From contig OY288261.1 of assembly GCA_958450325.1 (NCBI GenBank), forward strand, positions 13,133,277-13,197,276: DNA of 64,000 bases, read 5' to 3'. Shown piece after piece: positions 34,145 to 48,692 of the stretch. Position 1 is the stretch's first letter. Each line of letters begins with the position of its first letter. The notes under the pieces are model-generated. The model was not told where the DNA came from. It made no database searches and was given only the letters and a program-made list of their open reading frames with translations. The translations under genes were made by a program, and so were the position numbers. This DNA comes from Agrostemma githago. Taxonomy: Eukaryota; Streptophyta; Magnoliopsida; Caryophyllales; Caryophyllaceae.

Positions 34145-34158
34145 AAAGTGGAAGCTTC
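34145..34158 (+). other. Polypurine tract of element Y
   Basis: The sequence caaagtggaagcttc precedes the LTR start at 34159. It is less G-rich than the X1 version, but the upstream context is the same. Confidence 0.5.
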
Positions 34159-36304
34159 TGTAGACAACCAGATTTGGACCAGAGTGCCCAACAAACACCT
34201 GATGACGATCGGACTGCAACACGACGCGGGTTCGCGATGTTTAGATAGTTTTTCTATAGAACAGATCAAATAACTACTCGGAAAAATTAGATTAACATCA
34301 AGGTAGCCTTAGTCGTGTCATTACGGTCGCGTCGACACTAATTAGAGTCAATTCCGACACCGGTGCCCCGAATCGATCCCGAAATATGCAAAGTCAAACT
34401 CCAGTCAACGCGTCGGGCCGAGTGAACCTCGGGACGCGCACCCGAAGCCCACCCGGCGCTCGACGTGGTCAAGGGAAGCCTTAACCTCCAAGAAAGACTA
34501 AGATATGCATCTTCTCCGTTTTGGAAAGTTTTGATATCGGATCTTCAAAACTTTGACAGCTTGAGCTCTGGCGCCTGAATACAACTGCCTCACACCAGGC
34601 GTTTGAAGTCCGAGTTGCTGGACCCCGGGCGTCCATATGGGCAATAAGGACCAAAAACACCTATAAATACCTCCCGACCTCATTCATTCGACAAAATAAC
34701 GAGTTCGTGCCTACTTCTACACAACTCGTTCTTCCCTCTCTTTTCTCACTAAGGGCTCGCACTCCGACACCCAAGGCAAACGATCCACTCGATCGTAGTT
34801 CCGATAAAGCGACATCGATGCTACTCCTCACCTTCGAGCACTCGACTCGATCCCGAGGTGCTTGTGTTCGACAAGCCATTCATAGTCTAGTAACGGAATT
34901 CTGCCGGGTTAGCCGCAGAATCAGCCAATAGTAGCGGAGCTCTGCCGGAATAGCCGCAGGAAGGGTCGACGGTAGCGAAACTCTGCCAAAATCACTAGGC
35001 AAGCTAGGAGGATCCGCCTTTTGAAGTCGAATTGTCACTAGGTTTTCATCTAAACAAAACTTTACATTCTTGTACGTTTATTATGCGCTACGATAATGTC
35101 AAACGTGGACACTAGGTCCACAACACATACTAAAACACGTAACGTCCCTATTTCAACCATAAACACTAAAATACACTAAATAGACCCAATTAGTTCCGAG
35201 ATCTGTTCTCAACAATCTATGCATCGTGTTCCGTTTAGTTTATACTCCGAGGGTGCAACTCCTCACTATGTGATTTACTTATATTCGCATTTACAGCTTT
35301 ACGTATGATTTATTGCTTTTATGACCTTATAATCGCATGCTAAATCACATAACACGGAATTCAAAACGTAAATCAACTAAAACTGAACAAAACGATGGTT
35401 GGGTTCTGTATTAGTCCCGGTGCTCGCCATGTATGGTTCAATGCATCCCTATTAATACCAAGCTGTCGCATCTTAAGCAGAATATCGGGTAAGGTATACC
35501 ACGAGAACGACTAATATCCGTATTACCGCGTTAAAACTGACTTGCTAATACCCATAATATTAGTACTCTCTACTCTCCTATGTGCATCTTTTCATGGCCT
35601 GCTTGTCACGTGAAATCGCATGCAAAGAATGTAAACACAACTACTTCGACAACAAAACTTACTTGTCCTTAAACAACCGACATAGCAAAAGGTATAGGGT
35701 TAAAATTAAAACAACAGATGTTACAGTACTTCTGCCACAACTAGGAAACGAAGTTATCAGCCCACCGATTGATTAGTAGAGGCCGCTATCAGATATTGGC
35801 TTCCCAATACGTACCCTCACCCCTTACTCAGAATCAACGATTTCCGGATGTTCTAAACCATTGGCACTGAGAGTCATTCCAGGCATGGAGTGCTTAAGGT
35901 TACAAGTCTTTATCTTTAGGTCCCGCGCCCCTCAACTTTGAGCCGGCTTAGGATCAAAGTTGACTTGAACGGTTTCCAAGTCTCCATAATTGACTCGGTG
36001 GCGACTCCACAAATTGGCAACGAATTCAGTTCACTAAAAAGGTCGCCTTACCAAACATATCGGCCTTTAAACATTTACAACCACGACTCGATCGATTCCA
36101 ACGGAAACATGGGTGCCCGCATCCGTCTAGTACAAGTCCGGATCGTCATCCGAATCAAGGTCTGAAACATCGCCCCGTACGCGAGATCGGACCGGCCCCC
36201 GACAGGGAAGGGGTCGCGTGGGTGGCCGCCACCCTATATTGAAAACCGGGTCGATCCCGCGTAGGCTCGCGCGGGGTGCTGGGCGGTGCGGACGGACGTC
36301 CATA
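34159..36304 (+). repeat. 3' LTR of element Y
   Basis: Begins tgtagacaaccag after the polypurine tract and ends gacgtccata (normal ending CA changed to TA), 2146 bp. Its last kilobase matches 21412-22436. A possible TATA box (cctataaatacc) lies at about 34660-34672. The next base belongs to element Z, and no target duplication can be recognised, so one or both ends were rearranged. Confidence 0.75.
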
Positions 36305-37971
36305 GTGCCCGGCTGCATCGGGCTCCTTTTCGGGGTTCTAGAATCATGTTGCAGGTATGTGGGATGTTATTTTTGTTGTTGTATTGTTTTTTTTGAAGCC
36401 CACTTTAGTTCGAAGATGCGACATTGTGTTGGGATTTGTGTAGGTTTGGCTACAAGAAAGGTTCGGCTTGGTTGACCCTCCTCGGTCCATTAAGGGCTAT
36501 AGCTATAAAGACTTCACGGGTCGCAAGATGGTGCAGTCATAGAGCGCTGGTCATACCGAAGAAGAATGACATTCCTACTTGGACAATAGGCAAGAGGCTA
36601 TCAGGTAGACAGTCCCGTGGTGGCATATTAGTGGGCAAGCCGATTTTTCTTTCTCGTCCTCTACTCAAGCTATGTTGATATTATCTTTAAGGGATCCGGT
36701 TTATATTTATCGGGTGAGTTGTCGAACCAAATGGGGGTGAGGACAACCACCTCGAAGATTAATAGGGGTATTCCTGGGCTTGACTCATGGACGGAGAATT
36801 CGTTCAGGGAGTTTAGGGTGTCTTCAAAACAGAAATTTTCACGTCCCGTTGTTATAGAGAGTGTTCGATCGACCAACATTACCTCCTTCCGGCGGGGGAT
36901 TTATGAACACCCGTCAGGACAGAGCAAGTTGAATGTTAAGAAGACCGCGTGCTAGAGGATAAGGATGCAACTCAAGGAGACGTAACTAAGTGCCTGACCA
37001 AAAACAGCGCTACCGATCCTAGTGCCGTTAGTTCATCTATACGGCCAAGACCGACGAGCCTCGTGTTGAAAGTGCGAGTGATAAGAGAAAGTATAATTTG
37101 CTGGGCTTGCCTTTGGCTAGGGTGGTAGAAGCTTGTGTTAGGAGGGGTCGATGGTGAAAACCCGAACAAGCACACCCAGATGGCGATGAGAGAAAAAAAA
37201 GTTGGACTGGTAGAGCCCAGCCGTTTTGTACTATGTTCTATTAATTGATATTATCAGGCGTTCTAGTTTTTGTCGTGTTTTGACACATTGTCATTTTCAG
37301 GGATAGCCGGATTTCAGATACTTGATGTAAAGGCCTCGAGAAAGGCTTGATTTAACTGATTTTTTTTATTAATGAGAAGCACATTTATTTTTGTATTTAT
37401 TATATTCATCATTTTTGTTTTGTTGTGGCTCGCAACTCGATTCTTCATTTTACCCGGAGCGCCCTTTCGGGTTTTCACTCCGTCCTTGGCTCACCTTTTC
37501 TTTTGCTTTTTTTTTTCGACGACTCGCAACTCATTTCTTCATTTTGCCCGGAGTGCCCTTTCGGGTTTTAACTCCGCCCTCGGCTCGTCATTTTCTTTAC
37601 GACGGCTCGCAACTCATTTTTTCATTTTGCCCGGAGTGCCCTTTCGGGTTTTCACTCCGTCCTCGGCTCGTTGTTTGTGCTTCGTCATTGGAATCACTCA
37701 TTAATCGGAACGCAAAAAAAAGATCTGGTTTGTATGCGAATCGAGTAATCGATCTTGTCATTTTTGTTGGTTGTACCCGGGGAAGGGTTGCTTACGTATC
37801 CGTGTTTGGACAAAATCAAACATGTTTGTAATTTTTTTAGATGTGAGTTATTTTTCTTTAGACTCGTTATGTGAATTATCGATGCGATTTTTTTTTTCAA
37901 AACGTTTTGCGTGGGTTTTCACCCTAGGTCGGAGATCAGGATGGGGTTGTTGGGATGTTTAGGGGTAGTAT
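36305..37971 (-). mobile_element. 3' untranslated region of minus-strand Tat/Ogre-like element Z
   Basis: Lies downstream of the Z pol stop (about 37972) on the minus strand. The part 37000-37860 is an inverted, diverged copy of 29720-30600 in Y. Three copies of a unit near 85-120 bp (ggctcgcaactc...cccggag.gccctttcgggtttt.actccg) lie at 37425-37680. The left part, 36305-36990, matches nothing else here. No 3' LTR of Z is present; Y's LTR abuts it tail to tail. Confidence 0.65.
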
Positions 37972-38606
37972 CGCTTGAGTTGGTCCATGTTGGTTAAGGT
38001 TGAGAACTCTTGACCGTCTAGGTCAGTAAGGATTACGGCGCCCCCCGAGAGTATTTTCTTGACGAGGTAGGGGCCCGTCCAGTTTGGTTTGAATTTCCCT
38101 CTAGGGTCCACGGGAAGGGGTGCTCTAATGGATTTGACTACTAATTCTCCCTCATGTATGTTTTAGGAGTTGACTCGTTTGTTAAAGGCTATACGTTGTT
38201 GGTAGGCTTGCACGTTGGACAGTGCGTGTATTCTACGCTCATCTAGGAGTACTAGCTCATCGTAACGTTTTTGGTTTCATTCCTCTTCGGGGATGCCGCT
38301 TTTGGCTAGTATCCTTAGTGAGGGTATCTCTAACTCTATTGGTTGCACGGCTTCGGAGCCGTAGGTTAGGTTGTAAGGCGTTGCTCCGGTGGGTGTTCGT
38401 TAGGAGGTTCGGTATCCCCATAATGCAAAGGGTATTTTGTTTGGCCAATCTCGGTAGTTGTCTATCATTTCCTTGAGGATCGTGGTAATGGTTTTGTTTG
38501 CTGCCTCCACGGCCCCGTTTGTCTGAGGTCTATAGGGTGTGGATTTGTGTCTTTGGATTTTGTATCTGTCTAGGAGTCTTTGGGTGTCGGCCCTGAAATG
38601 AGCTCT
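37972..38606 (-). pseudogene. Z pol: C-terminal half of integrase
   Basis: The minus frame from the break at 38606 reads STPYRPQTNGAVEAANK (with the catalytic Glu of the DDE triad), EMIDNYRDWPNKIPFALWGY, TGATPYNLTYGSEAV, then the C-terminal domain KFKPNWTGPYLVKKIL and ends DQLKRYYP before a stop at about 37972. In-frame stops follow GYRTS (near 38400) and KRVNS (near 38165), so it is dead. The motifs match Tat/Ogre integrase. The N-terminal half continues at 48698. Confidence 0.85.
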
Positions 38607-38611
38607 CTGAT

Positions 38612-41600
38612 TGTAATCCCCTAGAAATTCTAACGCAATACAGTGGCGGAAACACTGTAGAGTCGGGATTAAAACACACTGTAACTATGTCCTGTAAAAA
38701 TTTAAATGGTAAAGTCAAACGTTAGGCCTTAAATAAAAAGGCCAAAAATAAAAAAACAATCCACGAAAAGGTTTGACAATCCACAAAACAAAATTATTAA
38801 AATTAATCGAGCAAGGATCATGTCTGCCCGCTAGCCCACACCCAGAAACATGCATACCTGTCATGTTAAAAACACAACAGCCACAATCAGTGAGGAGCAA
38901 CGTCAACGTTCTCCCAGCCGTATAACAGGATTTTAAAACTGTAATTACTACTATAGAAAAATGGTAAAAAATGGAAAACAGTAAAACATTTGTATTAAAA
39001 TAAGCTTTCACCATAAACAAAATAATAAAAAGGGTTTCCGAAGAAACATAAAAATATTTGCCAACCTGCAAACCAATTTATCGATAATAAATAAAATAAT
39101 CAAAATGGCGTTATGGATAGAATTAGTGTAGGCGGCTAGACTTTCACTAGGAGAATACTAAAAACTAGTTTCGAGAACCTAGTTCAAACAAATCAAACTT
39201 CGGTCTCTAACTAGGCTACTCAACCATAATAGGACGGCGACTTATAAATGCGTGACCCTAGTTTAAGATAATATGTACACCCCTCCCGAGCACCATAAAT
39301 ACTCAGTTCAACCCGACGGCGTCTTACACTGCGAGGCACGAGCTTAAGAAAATATACACACACTCCCGAACACCATATATGCTCGGTTCAACAACCAGTG
39401 CGCCCCATAAAGACACACCAGCCTTATAGTTGATGGCAAAAACGTAAACCCCAGAATATATTACTCTAACCTTACACTCGTCCTTATTCCATAACTCCAA
39501 AACAAGCCATTATCGATATATAAAAGATGTATTCAATATAAACAATATGAGAACAAAAAGAAAAGGATCACTTTCCAAAAGAGGAAACTTTCTATTTTAG
39601 GAAACTTCTATTTTTAGAAACGTACTAAAAATAGCATCATATGAAAATAGCAAAATATTAGTTTAAAACAATACAACATTTTTAGTAAACGATATAGATT
39701 TAGAAAACTAGTAATTTCGGCCTTAACGATATTAATTATTAGAGTGAACATTTAATTTTATGAAATTATTAAAATATCGTATAAGCGTTAAAAAATAATT
39801 AAAAATGTCTTACATTTTAATAATACTAATTAGGGTGTTTTCTAAAGTTAAAAAGCTAAAATTCCCTAACTATTATTAGTTTCGACAATAGAATTATAAA
39901 TAGAATTTTACGGCAAATGTCAAATTAAATCTTTTAACGTCTTTTATTTAACTAAACCATTGAATATATTTAGAATATGTTAAGGGATGATTTAACTCTT
40001 AAAGTTTCAGAGTTAAACACTTTCAAAATAGCTGGAAAAATAATTCTTTTTGGTAAGACGAAGAATTTTAACGATAAAGCACAATTTGTCCGAAAATCAA
40101 TACTTATTAATTAAAGACTTTAATAAATAGTACAAAAATTACATAAAATAGTTAAAATGTATTTATGGACATTATGTCCAGAAAAGAAAATTTTCCAGAA
40201 TCATGAAACTCGATTTTTAAAGCGTTTTCTCGTTAATCGTCCAATCTCGACAATAACGATTAATAAAAATAGTAATTACAAAACGATTTAAGTATTAATA
40301 TCCAAAAATTATTATTACACTTTAAAATCCTAATTTTCCAGAATATAAATTTTCCAGATTTTTCCAAAATTCCAGATTCAACAAATACCAACAAAACCGT
40401 CATTTAAACCCGTTTTCACAATTAACGATTTCATTAATAAACTTATCGTTCCTAACATTTTATTAAGGCACTAAAAATCATAAAAATACATTTTAATATG
40501 AAATCATCAGAATCATAATTTTTTCCAGATTTAAACAAAAGACCATAAATCGAGAATTTAAACAACAAACACGGTTTTAACGGTAAACGATGATTTAAAG
40601 TGATTAATTAATTCATCCACTTAACAATTCCGAAAAATTATGAAGAAATTCAGAAGATTCTATTTCACCATAAAGTTTCACCACGGCAAAAATTAGATTA
40701 AAATAAAATGTTTAGGTACTAGAACTAAAAATCGGCTTTTAATCGTTTTTGTCCGTAAACGGTAATAATTCAATAATCGATATTTAAAATATCAGAAAAA
40801 TACTAAATTATTATAGATCATCAAAAATATCAATTTTGCAGAATGTAAACATATATTACATGTTTAGGCCGAATATTATGATTTTACAAATTAATATGAC
40901 GATTTAATCGTTAATCTCGTAAAAGCGATAAAAATACCGAAACATACAAATTTTCAAATTTTAAAAATTTTTCAGAATTCGTGACATACATATATTGCCA
41001 AAAATAAAATTATAATAATATACATGCAATTACACAAATAAAATCATGCAATACCGAGTAACATCGACGTTACCTCTACTCCAAGTCTGAATCAACGATA
41101 TATTCGTCGGCTTCGGGATCGTCCAAAAATCCTACCAAATACGAAAATCATGGCAGAAAAATACCATGAGAAAACTAATAAAAATCAAGGTAAAAATTGA
41201 TCGAAAACGACGTTGATTAATACCTTAACGAAGAGAACGGTAAGAGGATTATTTGACGATGAATTTGAGTCGATTAAGACTAGAATTGAAGCAAAATAAT
41301 CCTAGAATAGGGGAAGAGTGCCACGGCCAAGAGGAAGAAGATAGATTTTTTTTAACTTGATGAATGAATAAAGTGTAGTATGGAAATGGATGGTTTTCAA
41401 AATATAAATGAGATTAAAGTGTTGATGAAAACTATGTGCAAAAATGACAAAGTGGCCGACCAAGTTTAAGGAGAAAGGAGTATGAAAAGTTTTGATAATA
41501 ATGCAACAATGAATGAAAAGAATTTATCTTACATTTACGTTTTAACGTGATAAAATGAAACGTTTAAATAAAACGTAATAAAACTTGTGACCAAGAGCTT

Positions 41601-42088
41601 AGTCGGTCCAAAATGTAAGGAAATGGTCTCAAATAATTTATAAGTTGATAAAAAGTATAATCGTAAAATAGTTAAAGACATTTCAAAGTAATTCGAGTAA
41701 ACCTCGCGTAAGAAAATAATTATTCGCGAAGCTTCGTAATAAAAATCATTAACTACTAAATTTTGTAAATAAAAATATTTACTAGTTGGAAATATTATAG
41801 AAACGTATTCAAACATTTTTAGGAAAAGGAAAACTTAAATCCAAGCTTAAAAATGTCAATTCGAAGAGAAATAGAATTCTTGCGGAAAAATTAATTAACT
41901 TACGAAGAAACCAAATAAATGGATTTAAAAAGAATTTAAATCTTTAAAATTAAAAATAAAAATTATCAAACTCAAAAATTAAAATAGAGCTTAGTAAAAT
42001 GATGAAATATGAGGCCAAAAGTGACAGAGTTAAGACGGAGTCTTAACGGAAAGAATGAAAATGCTTAGGAAAAATAGCGGGTGTTACA
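38612..42088 (-). repeat. 3' LTR of the LARD-like element
   Basis: Runs tgtaatcccc to gggtgttaca on the plus strand, 3477 bp, AT-rich. It matches 45224-48692 with only scattered substitutions and small indels, such as 10 extra bases near 41574. The 118-codon minus ORF (38715-39071), present in both LTRs, has no recognisable domain and is kept simply because the LTRs are young copies of each other. Confidence 0.92.
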
Positions 42089-45000
42089 ATCCTCCCAACT
42101 AAAAGAAAGTTTCGTCCTCGAAACTAAGAATAAGCAGATAGGAAATCGAGGTTGCCCCACTCGAAAAGGTGAGGATACAAATTTTGCATATAAATTTGCT
42201 TTAAAAGAAAATTTTACAACCTTCAAAGTGATACGAAACCGAATGCAAATATTTATTCCGAGAGGAATTGGGCTAAGATACCCGGAGTTTAAATTCATTT
42301 TCTTTTTAATTAGTGAAATCGTAAAGAAAAGTTATTTGGTAAAATAATGACGTCAAATAACATTTGTAAACAAACTCGAAGGAAATAGGATAACTAAAAT
42401 ATTTTGAAAACAAAAGTAAAATATTTTGATTAAGAATTTTGATATTATTCCTTTTTTTTTTATGAAACAAAATTTAGTTTGGAGAAATCAAAATTTGTAG
42501 TTAGTAAAAATCGCACCAGCCGTCAAACGTTTTCAATAACGGATTCAAAAGTCCCCCAACAATAAAGTGAAAATTAATTTTCAAAACGTTAAAATTTCGA
42601 AAATGTTATCAAAGATTATGAAAGTTTTCAAAATGTTATCAAACTTGAACATACAAAATAATTTCGACAATGTTAAAACGTTTTACATAACAATCCTATA
42701 CAAATTGAAGTACTTGGAAATATAAAACTCTTCATAAAATTTTGATCGCTTGAAAATCAAAATTAAAAATAATTTTGAAATAATTTAAAATAAATTGATA
42801 TAATTTCGAAATAATTTATAATAAATTATTAAGGCATTTTCAAATAGATCTATATATAAATATCAACCAAAGATAAAACAAAGTGAAGTATATAGTTCTT
42901 AAATTATAAATAAAAAAATGTTAAATTTCACGATAACCCAAAATGTTAAATTGCTCAAAGTTTTTACAAAATGGAAAGTTTTAAAATTTGAAATTATGCT
43001 TCAAAATGTTAAAATTTCATGAAAATAAAAATTTTTAAATTAGTCAAGCTTTTTACAAAACGGGCAAATTCAGAATTAGAAATTATAACTCAAAATGTTA
43101 AAATTTTACGACAATCCATTTTTTTAAACAAGTCAAACTTTTTATAAAATAGGAAGTTTGAAAAAATGGTTAACGGGTAAATAGAACAAGGATAAATGAA
43201 TTAAAAATAAGAGCTTTTAAAATTGATGAAGGTCGAAGGGATTGGCAGTAGATGCGGTAACAGAATTCAAAAGAAGCAGAAAGGAAGACGGAGTTGAGAG
43301 TCAGAAAGATCTCTCAAGGATTATAGAAGAAATTAACCATCTCGAGATTCCTAGCACGACTCCCACAAACACGGGTTCCTAATTCCCATCAAATAACGCT
43401 AAGTCCAAAATCAGTACAGGGTGGTCCTACTCAATCTACAACCTCCAAAATTAAGTCTTACATACTTATATAATCTTTCAATTAGTATAGTAAGAAACCA
43501 CAAATGATTTAGACTAATCCTTTAATTAAGATTCCAACGGTTATCAAAACATACCCAAAATCGTAATCACTAAGGTTCATAAATTTAAAGCTCATAAAGT
43601 CTGAACTCGAGGTATACTTCACATTTCTCGAGTAAGGAAGACTAAATAAAACCCACCAATTAACAATGTTCGGACACGAAATCCTCAAAAATGATCACCA
43701 ACATATTTATAATACCACAAGTACAGAAGTTGGGGAAGTACAATAAATCCTCAAACACGCTCAAACCTATAGGTAATGGCGCCAACACTCACATCTTCAA
43801 ACACATTATTCGATTAATGTTTCTGAGAAGTCCACCAAATTTCTAATCGTAATGGTGCAACCACAAAATATTTAATAACTCAACGAAGCCACAATCTCGT
43901 TGGTCTAAGGTTCTGAACTATAAATCCATCAAGATGACTCGCATTAAGTATTCCTCAAAACAACGCGATAAATCAAACCTTTAATTGTACAATATGTTTC
44001 TCTTCTTCAGGGTTAACAACAATTTATCCAAGTTAGATCACTCAACTCCAAAGTTTATAGGTTATAACCTTAAGCAACGATCAACGATCTAATCCTTAAG
44101 AAATACGGGTAATCTATGTCAACCAAAATTTCTAACGACATTAATGAAAACCTTTATTGGTACCACAAAACTTAGGCTAACACCTTAAACAATATTCTAT
44201 GACCCCAAATATTTGTGATGCATCCATCAAATAAGCATTTGGTAAGAATCCCAAAGTAATATTATTAGTTACACTTAGTTCGATTCTAGGTTAGGTACTA
44301 GGTATCCATCAAATATGACATACTCTTACCATTCCCAAAATATGCTCAACTTTAAGTACTCCAAAATAATCAAAGTAACCTATAACCCAAGGTTCAGTGT
44401 CTGAAGTATCAACCTAATTCCATCAATCAACAATTTATCATCCAAATCCATCCTCAAAAGCTTACCAAGATAGATAACAGGGTATAACTCACAATCCTCA
44501 AACCAGGTAACAAGGGTTTACTAAACCTCAAACATCTATAACTTTTCACGGGGTTCACTGAGACAGAATCCGGTCTAACCAAAGAATCACAAGAGGAAGA
44601 TGGTAGAATAGAAAGACAGCACAAGGATTCACCAAGCGAATGAAGATGAGAAATTAAAAGAGAAGAATTGAAAAAGGCAGAAGCAGGAAGAAAAGAATCA
44701 ATGATTCAAGATGATGAAGACCTATAACGAGAAAGGAAAGTTCGGACCTCTAAGGTTCACGAGGGAACCAAAAGGATTAATTCATCTTCTTGCAGAGGAA
44801 CGAGCACGCAAGTCTTGGGTTGCTCGATCTGGATCTACTGCAACATCATGGAACAAGAATCTACTCTTGATCATTAGGCCTGTAGCTTAAGTAAACTGAA
44901 CCGGAGCTAAAAGTCACCATCAGCATCTTTCTTGGAGCACCAAGTTGTCCACTCGAGTCAGCAGGCGTTGAGAGTTCTAAGCAGGTCTTGTCCCGATCTG

Positions 45001-45223
45001 GAGCAGCATCCTATCAATATCTTGTTCATTCGTCTTCTTCCCACAAAAGCAACAAATATTCAATGCTAATCATTGAGTTCAGGAACAGATAATCTTAACA
45101 GTTAAGTCCTTATTTGTTTCTACCCATCTCTAATAATATTTTTATTTACTGTTTAAATAATTTACTGGTATTTTCCCTAATTTCAGGTGTAAGCGTTGGG
45201 AGCAGTGATGCTCTGATACCAAC
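42089..45223 (-). mobile_element. Internal region of the LARD-like element (PPT, PBS, no genes)
   Basis: On the minus strand the polypurine tract AGTTGGGAGGAT lies next to the 3' LTR (complement of 42089-42103). The PBS is the complement of 45210-45221 and reads TGGTATCAGAGC, the initiator-Met tRNA primer site, 2 bp from the 5' LTR. The 3.1 kb between is very AT-rich on its left and holds no ORF over 90 codons. Nothing resembles gag or pol. Confidence 0.88.
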
Positions 45224-48200
45224 TGTAATCCCCTAGAAATTCTAACGCAATACAGTGGCGGAAACACTGTAGAGTCGGGATTAAAACACACTGTAACTAT
45301 GTCTTGTAAAAATTTAAATGGTAAAGTCAAACGTTAGGCCTTAAATAAAAAGGCCAAAAATAAAAAAACAATCCACGAAAAGGTTTGACAATCCACAAAA
45401 CAAAATTATTAAAATTAATCGAGCAAGGATCATGTCTGCCCGCTAGCCCACACCCAGAAACATGCATACCTGTCATGTTAAAAACACAACAGCCACAATC
45501 AGTGAGGAGCAACGTCAACGTTCTCCCAGCCGTATAACAGGATTTTAAAACTGTAATTACTACTATAGAAAAATAGTAAAAAATGGAAAACAGTAAAATA
45601 TTTGTATTAAAATAAGCTTTCACCATAAACAAAATAATAAAAAGGGTTTCCGAAGAAACATAAAAATATTTGCCAACTTGCAAACCAATTTATCGATAAT
45701 AAATAAAATAATCAAAATGGCGTTATGGATAGAATTAGTGTAGGCGGCTAGACTTTCACTAGGAGAATACTAAAAACTAGTTTCGAGAACCTAGTTCAAA
45801 CAAATCAAACTTCGGTCTCTAACTAGGCTACTCAACCATAATAGGACGACGACTTATAAATGCGTGGCCCTAGTTTAAGATAATATGTACACCCCTCCCG
45901 AGCACCATAAATACTCAGTTCAACCCGACGGCGTCTTACACTGCGAGGCACGAGCTTAAGAAAATATACACACACTCCCGAACACCATATATGCTCGGTT
46001 CAACAACCAGTGCGCCCCATAAAGACACACCAGCCTTATAGTTGATGGCAAAAACGTAAACCCCAGAATATATTACTCTAACCTCACACTCGTCCTTATT
46101 CCATAACTCCAAAACAAGCCATTATCGATATATAAAAGATGTATTCAATATAAACAATATGAGAACAAAAAGAAAAGGATCACTTTCCAAAAGAGGAAAC
46201 TTTCTATTTTAGGAAACTTCTATTTTTAGAAACTTACTAAAAATAGCATCATATGAAAATAGCAAAATATTAGTTTAAAATAATACAACATTTTTAGTAA
46301 ACGATATAGATTTAGAATACTAGTAATTTTGGCCTTAACGATATTAATTATTAGAGTGAACATTTAATTTTATGAAATTATTAAAATATCGTATAAGCGT
46401 TACAAAATGATTAAAAATGTCTTAAACATTTTAATAATACTAATTAGGGTGTTTTCAAAAGTTAAAAAGCTAAAATTCCCTAACTATTATTAGTTTCGAC
46501 AATAGAATTATAAATAGAATTTTACGGCAAATGTCAAATTAAATCTTTTAACGTCTTTTATTTAACTAAACCATTGAATATATTTAGAATATGTTAAGGG
46601 ATGATTTAACTCTTAAAGTTTCAGACTTAAACACTTTCAAAATAGCTGGAAAAATAATTCTTTTTGGTAAGACGAAGAATTTTAACGATAAAGCACAATT
46701 TGTCCGAAAATCAATACTTATTAATTAAAGACTTTAATAAATAGTACAAAAATTACGTAAAATAGTTAAAATGTATTTATAGACATTCTGTCCAGATAAG
46801 AAAATTTTCCAGAATCATGAAACTCGATTTTTAAAGCGTTTTCTCGTTAATCGTCCAATCTCGACAATAACGATTAATAAAAATAGTAATTACAAAACGA
46901 TTTAAGTATTAATATCCAAAAATTATTATTACACTTTAAAATCCTAATTTTCCAGAATATAAATTTTCCAGATTTTTCCAAAATTCCAGATTCAACAAAT
47001 ACCAACAAAACCGTCATTTAAACCCGTTTTCACAATTAACGATTTCATTAATAAACTTATCGTTCCTAACATTTTACTAAGGCACTAAAAATCATAAAAA
47101 TACATTTTAATATGAAATCATCAGAATCATAATTTTTTCCAGATTTAAACAAAAGACCATAAATCGAGAATTTAAACAACAAACACGGTTTTAACGGTAA
47201 ACGATGATTTAAAGTGATTAATTAATTCATCCACTTAACAATTCCGAAAAATTATGAAACAATTCAGAAAATTCTATTTCACCAGAAGTTTCACCACGCC
47301 AAAAATCAGATTAAAATAAAATGTTTAGGTACTAGAACTAAAAATCGGCTTTTAATCGTTTTTGTCCGTAAACGGTAATAATTCAATAATCGATATTTAA
47401 AATATCAGAAAAATCCTAAATTATTATAGATCATCAAAAATATCAATTTTACAGAATGTAAACATATATTATATGTTTAGGCCGAATATTATGATTTTAC
47501 AAATTAATATGATGATTTAATCGTTAATCTCGTAAAAGCGATAAAAATACCGAAACATACAAATTTTCAAATTTTAAAAATTTTCCAGAATTCGTGACAT
47601 ACATATATTGCCAAAAATAAAATTATAATAATATACATGCAATTACACAAATAAAATCATGCAATACCGAGTAACATCGACGTTACCTCTACTCCAAGTC
47701 TGAATCAACGATATATTCGTCGGCTTCGGGATCGTCCAAAAATCCTACCAAATACGAAAATCATGGCAGAAAAATACCATGAGAAAACTAATAAAAATCA
47801 AGGTAAAAATTGATCGAAAACGACGTTGATTAATACCTTAACGAAGAGAACGGTAAGAGGATTATTTGACGATGAATTTGAGTCGATTAAGACTAGAATT
47901 GAAGCAAAATAATCCTAGAATAGGGGAAGAGTGCCACGGCCAAGAGGAAGAAGATAGATTTTTTTTAACTTGATGAATGAATAAAGTGTAGTATGGAAAT
48001 GGATGGTTTTCAAAATATAAATGAGATTAAAGTGTTGATGAAAACTATGTGCAAAAATGACAAAGTGGCCGACCAAGTTTAAGGAGAAAGGAGTATGAAA
48101 AGTTTTGATAATAATGCAACAATGAATGAAAAGAATTTATCTTACATTTACGTTTTAACGTGATAAAATGAAACGTTTAAATAAAACTTGTGACCAAGAG

Positions 48201-48692
48201 CTTAGTCGGTCCAAAATGTAAGGAAATGGTCTCAAATAATTTATAAGTTGATAAAAAGTATAATCGTAAAATAGTTAAAGACATTTCAAAGTAATTCAAG
48301 TAAACCTCGCGTAAGAAAATAATTATTCGCGAAGCTTCGTAATAAAAATCATTAACTACTAAATTTTGTAAATAAAAATAGTTACTAGTTGGAAATATTA
48401 TAGAAACGTATTCAAACATTTTTAGGAAAAGGAAAACTTAAATCCAAGCTTAAAAATGTCAATTCGAAGAGAAATAGAATTCCTTGCGGAAAAATTAATT
48501 AACTTACGAAGAAACCAAATAAATGGATTTAAAAAGAATTTAAATCTTTAAAATTAAAAATAAAAATTATCAAACTCAAAAATTAAAATAGAGCTTAGTA
48601 AAATGATGAAATATGAGGCCAAAAGTGACAGAGTTAAGACGGAGTCTTAACGGAAAGAATGAAAATGCTTAGGAAAAATAGCGGGTGTTACA
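45224..48692 (-). repeat. 5' LTR of the LARD-like element
   Basis: Second copy of the LTR, 3469 bp, next to the PBS, hence the 5' LTR in minus orientation. Near identity with 38612-42088 marks a recent insertion. Confidence 0.92.

Larger units (their letters stand above)
38612..48692 (-). mobile_element. Large non-autonomous LTR retrotransposon (LARD-like)
   Basis: A complete 10,081-bp element with two long LTRs (38612-42088 and 45224-48692). It is flanked by a perfect 5-bp target duplication ctgat (38607-38611 and 48693-48697) inside the Z integrase. The PBS and PPT show minus-strand orientation. The internal region has no gag or pol, so it depends on another element. On the minus strand the LTR begins TGTAACACCC. 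With the initiator-Met PBS this recalls Del/Tekay-type chromoviruses, but that link is inference. Confidence 0.92.

Noticed and set aside
38715..39071. 118-codon ORF found twice, here and at 45327-45683
   Set aside because: Both lie in the two LTRs of one young element, so their identity is explained by LTR duplication. There is no domain and the composition is AT-driven.
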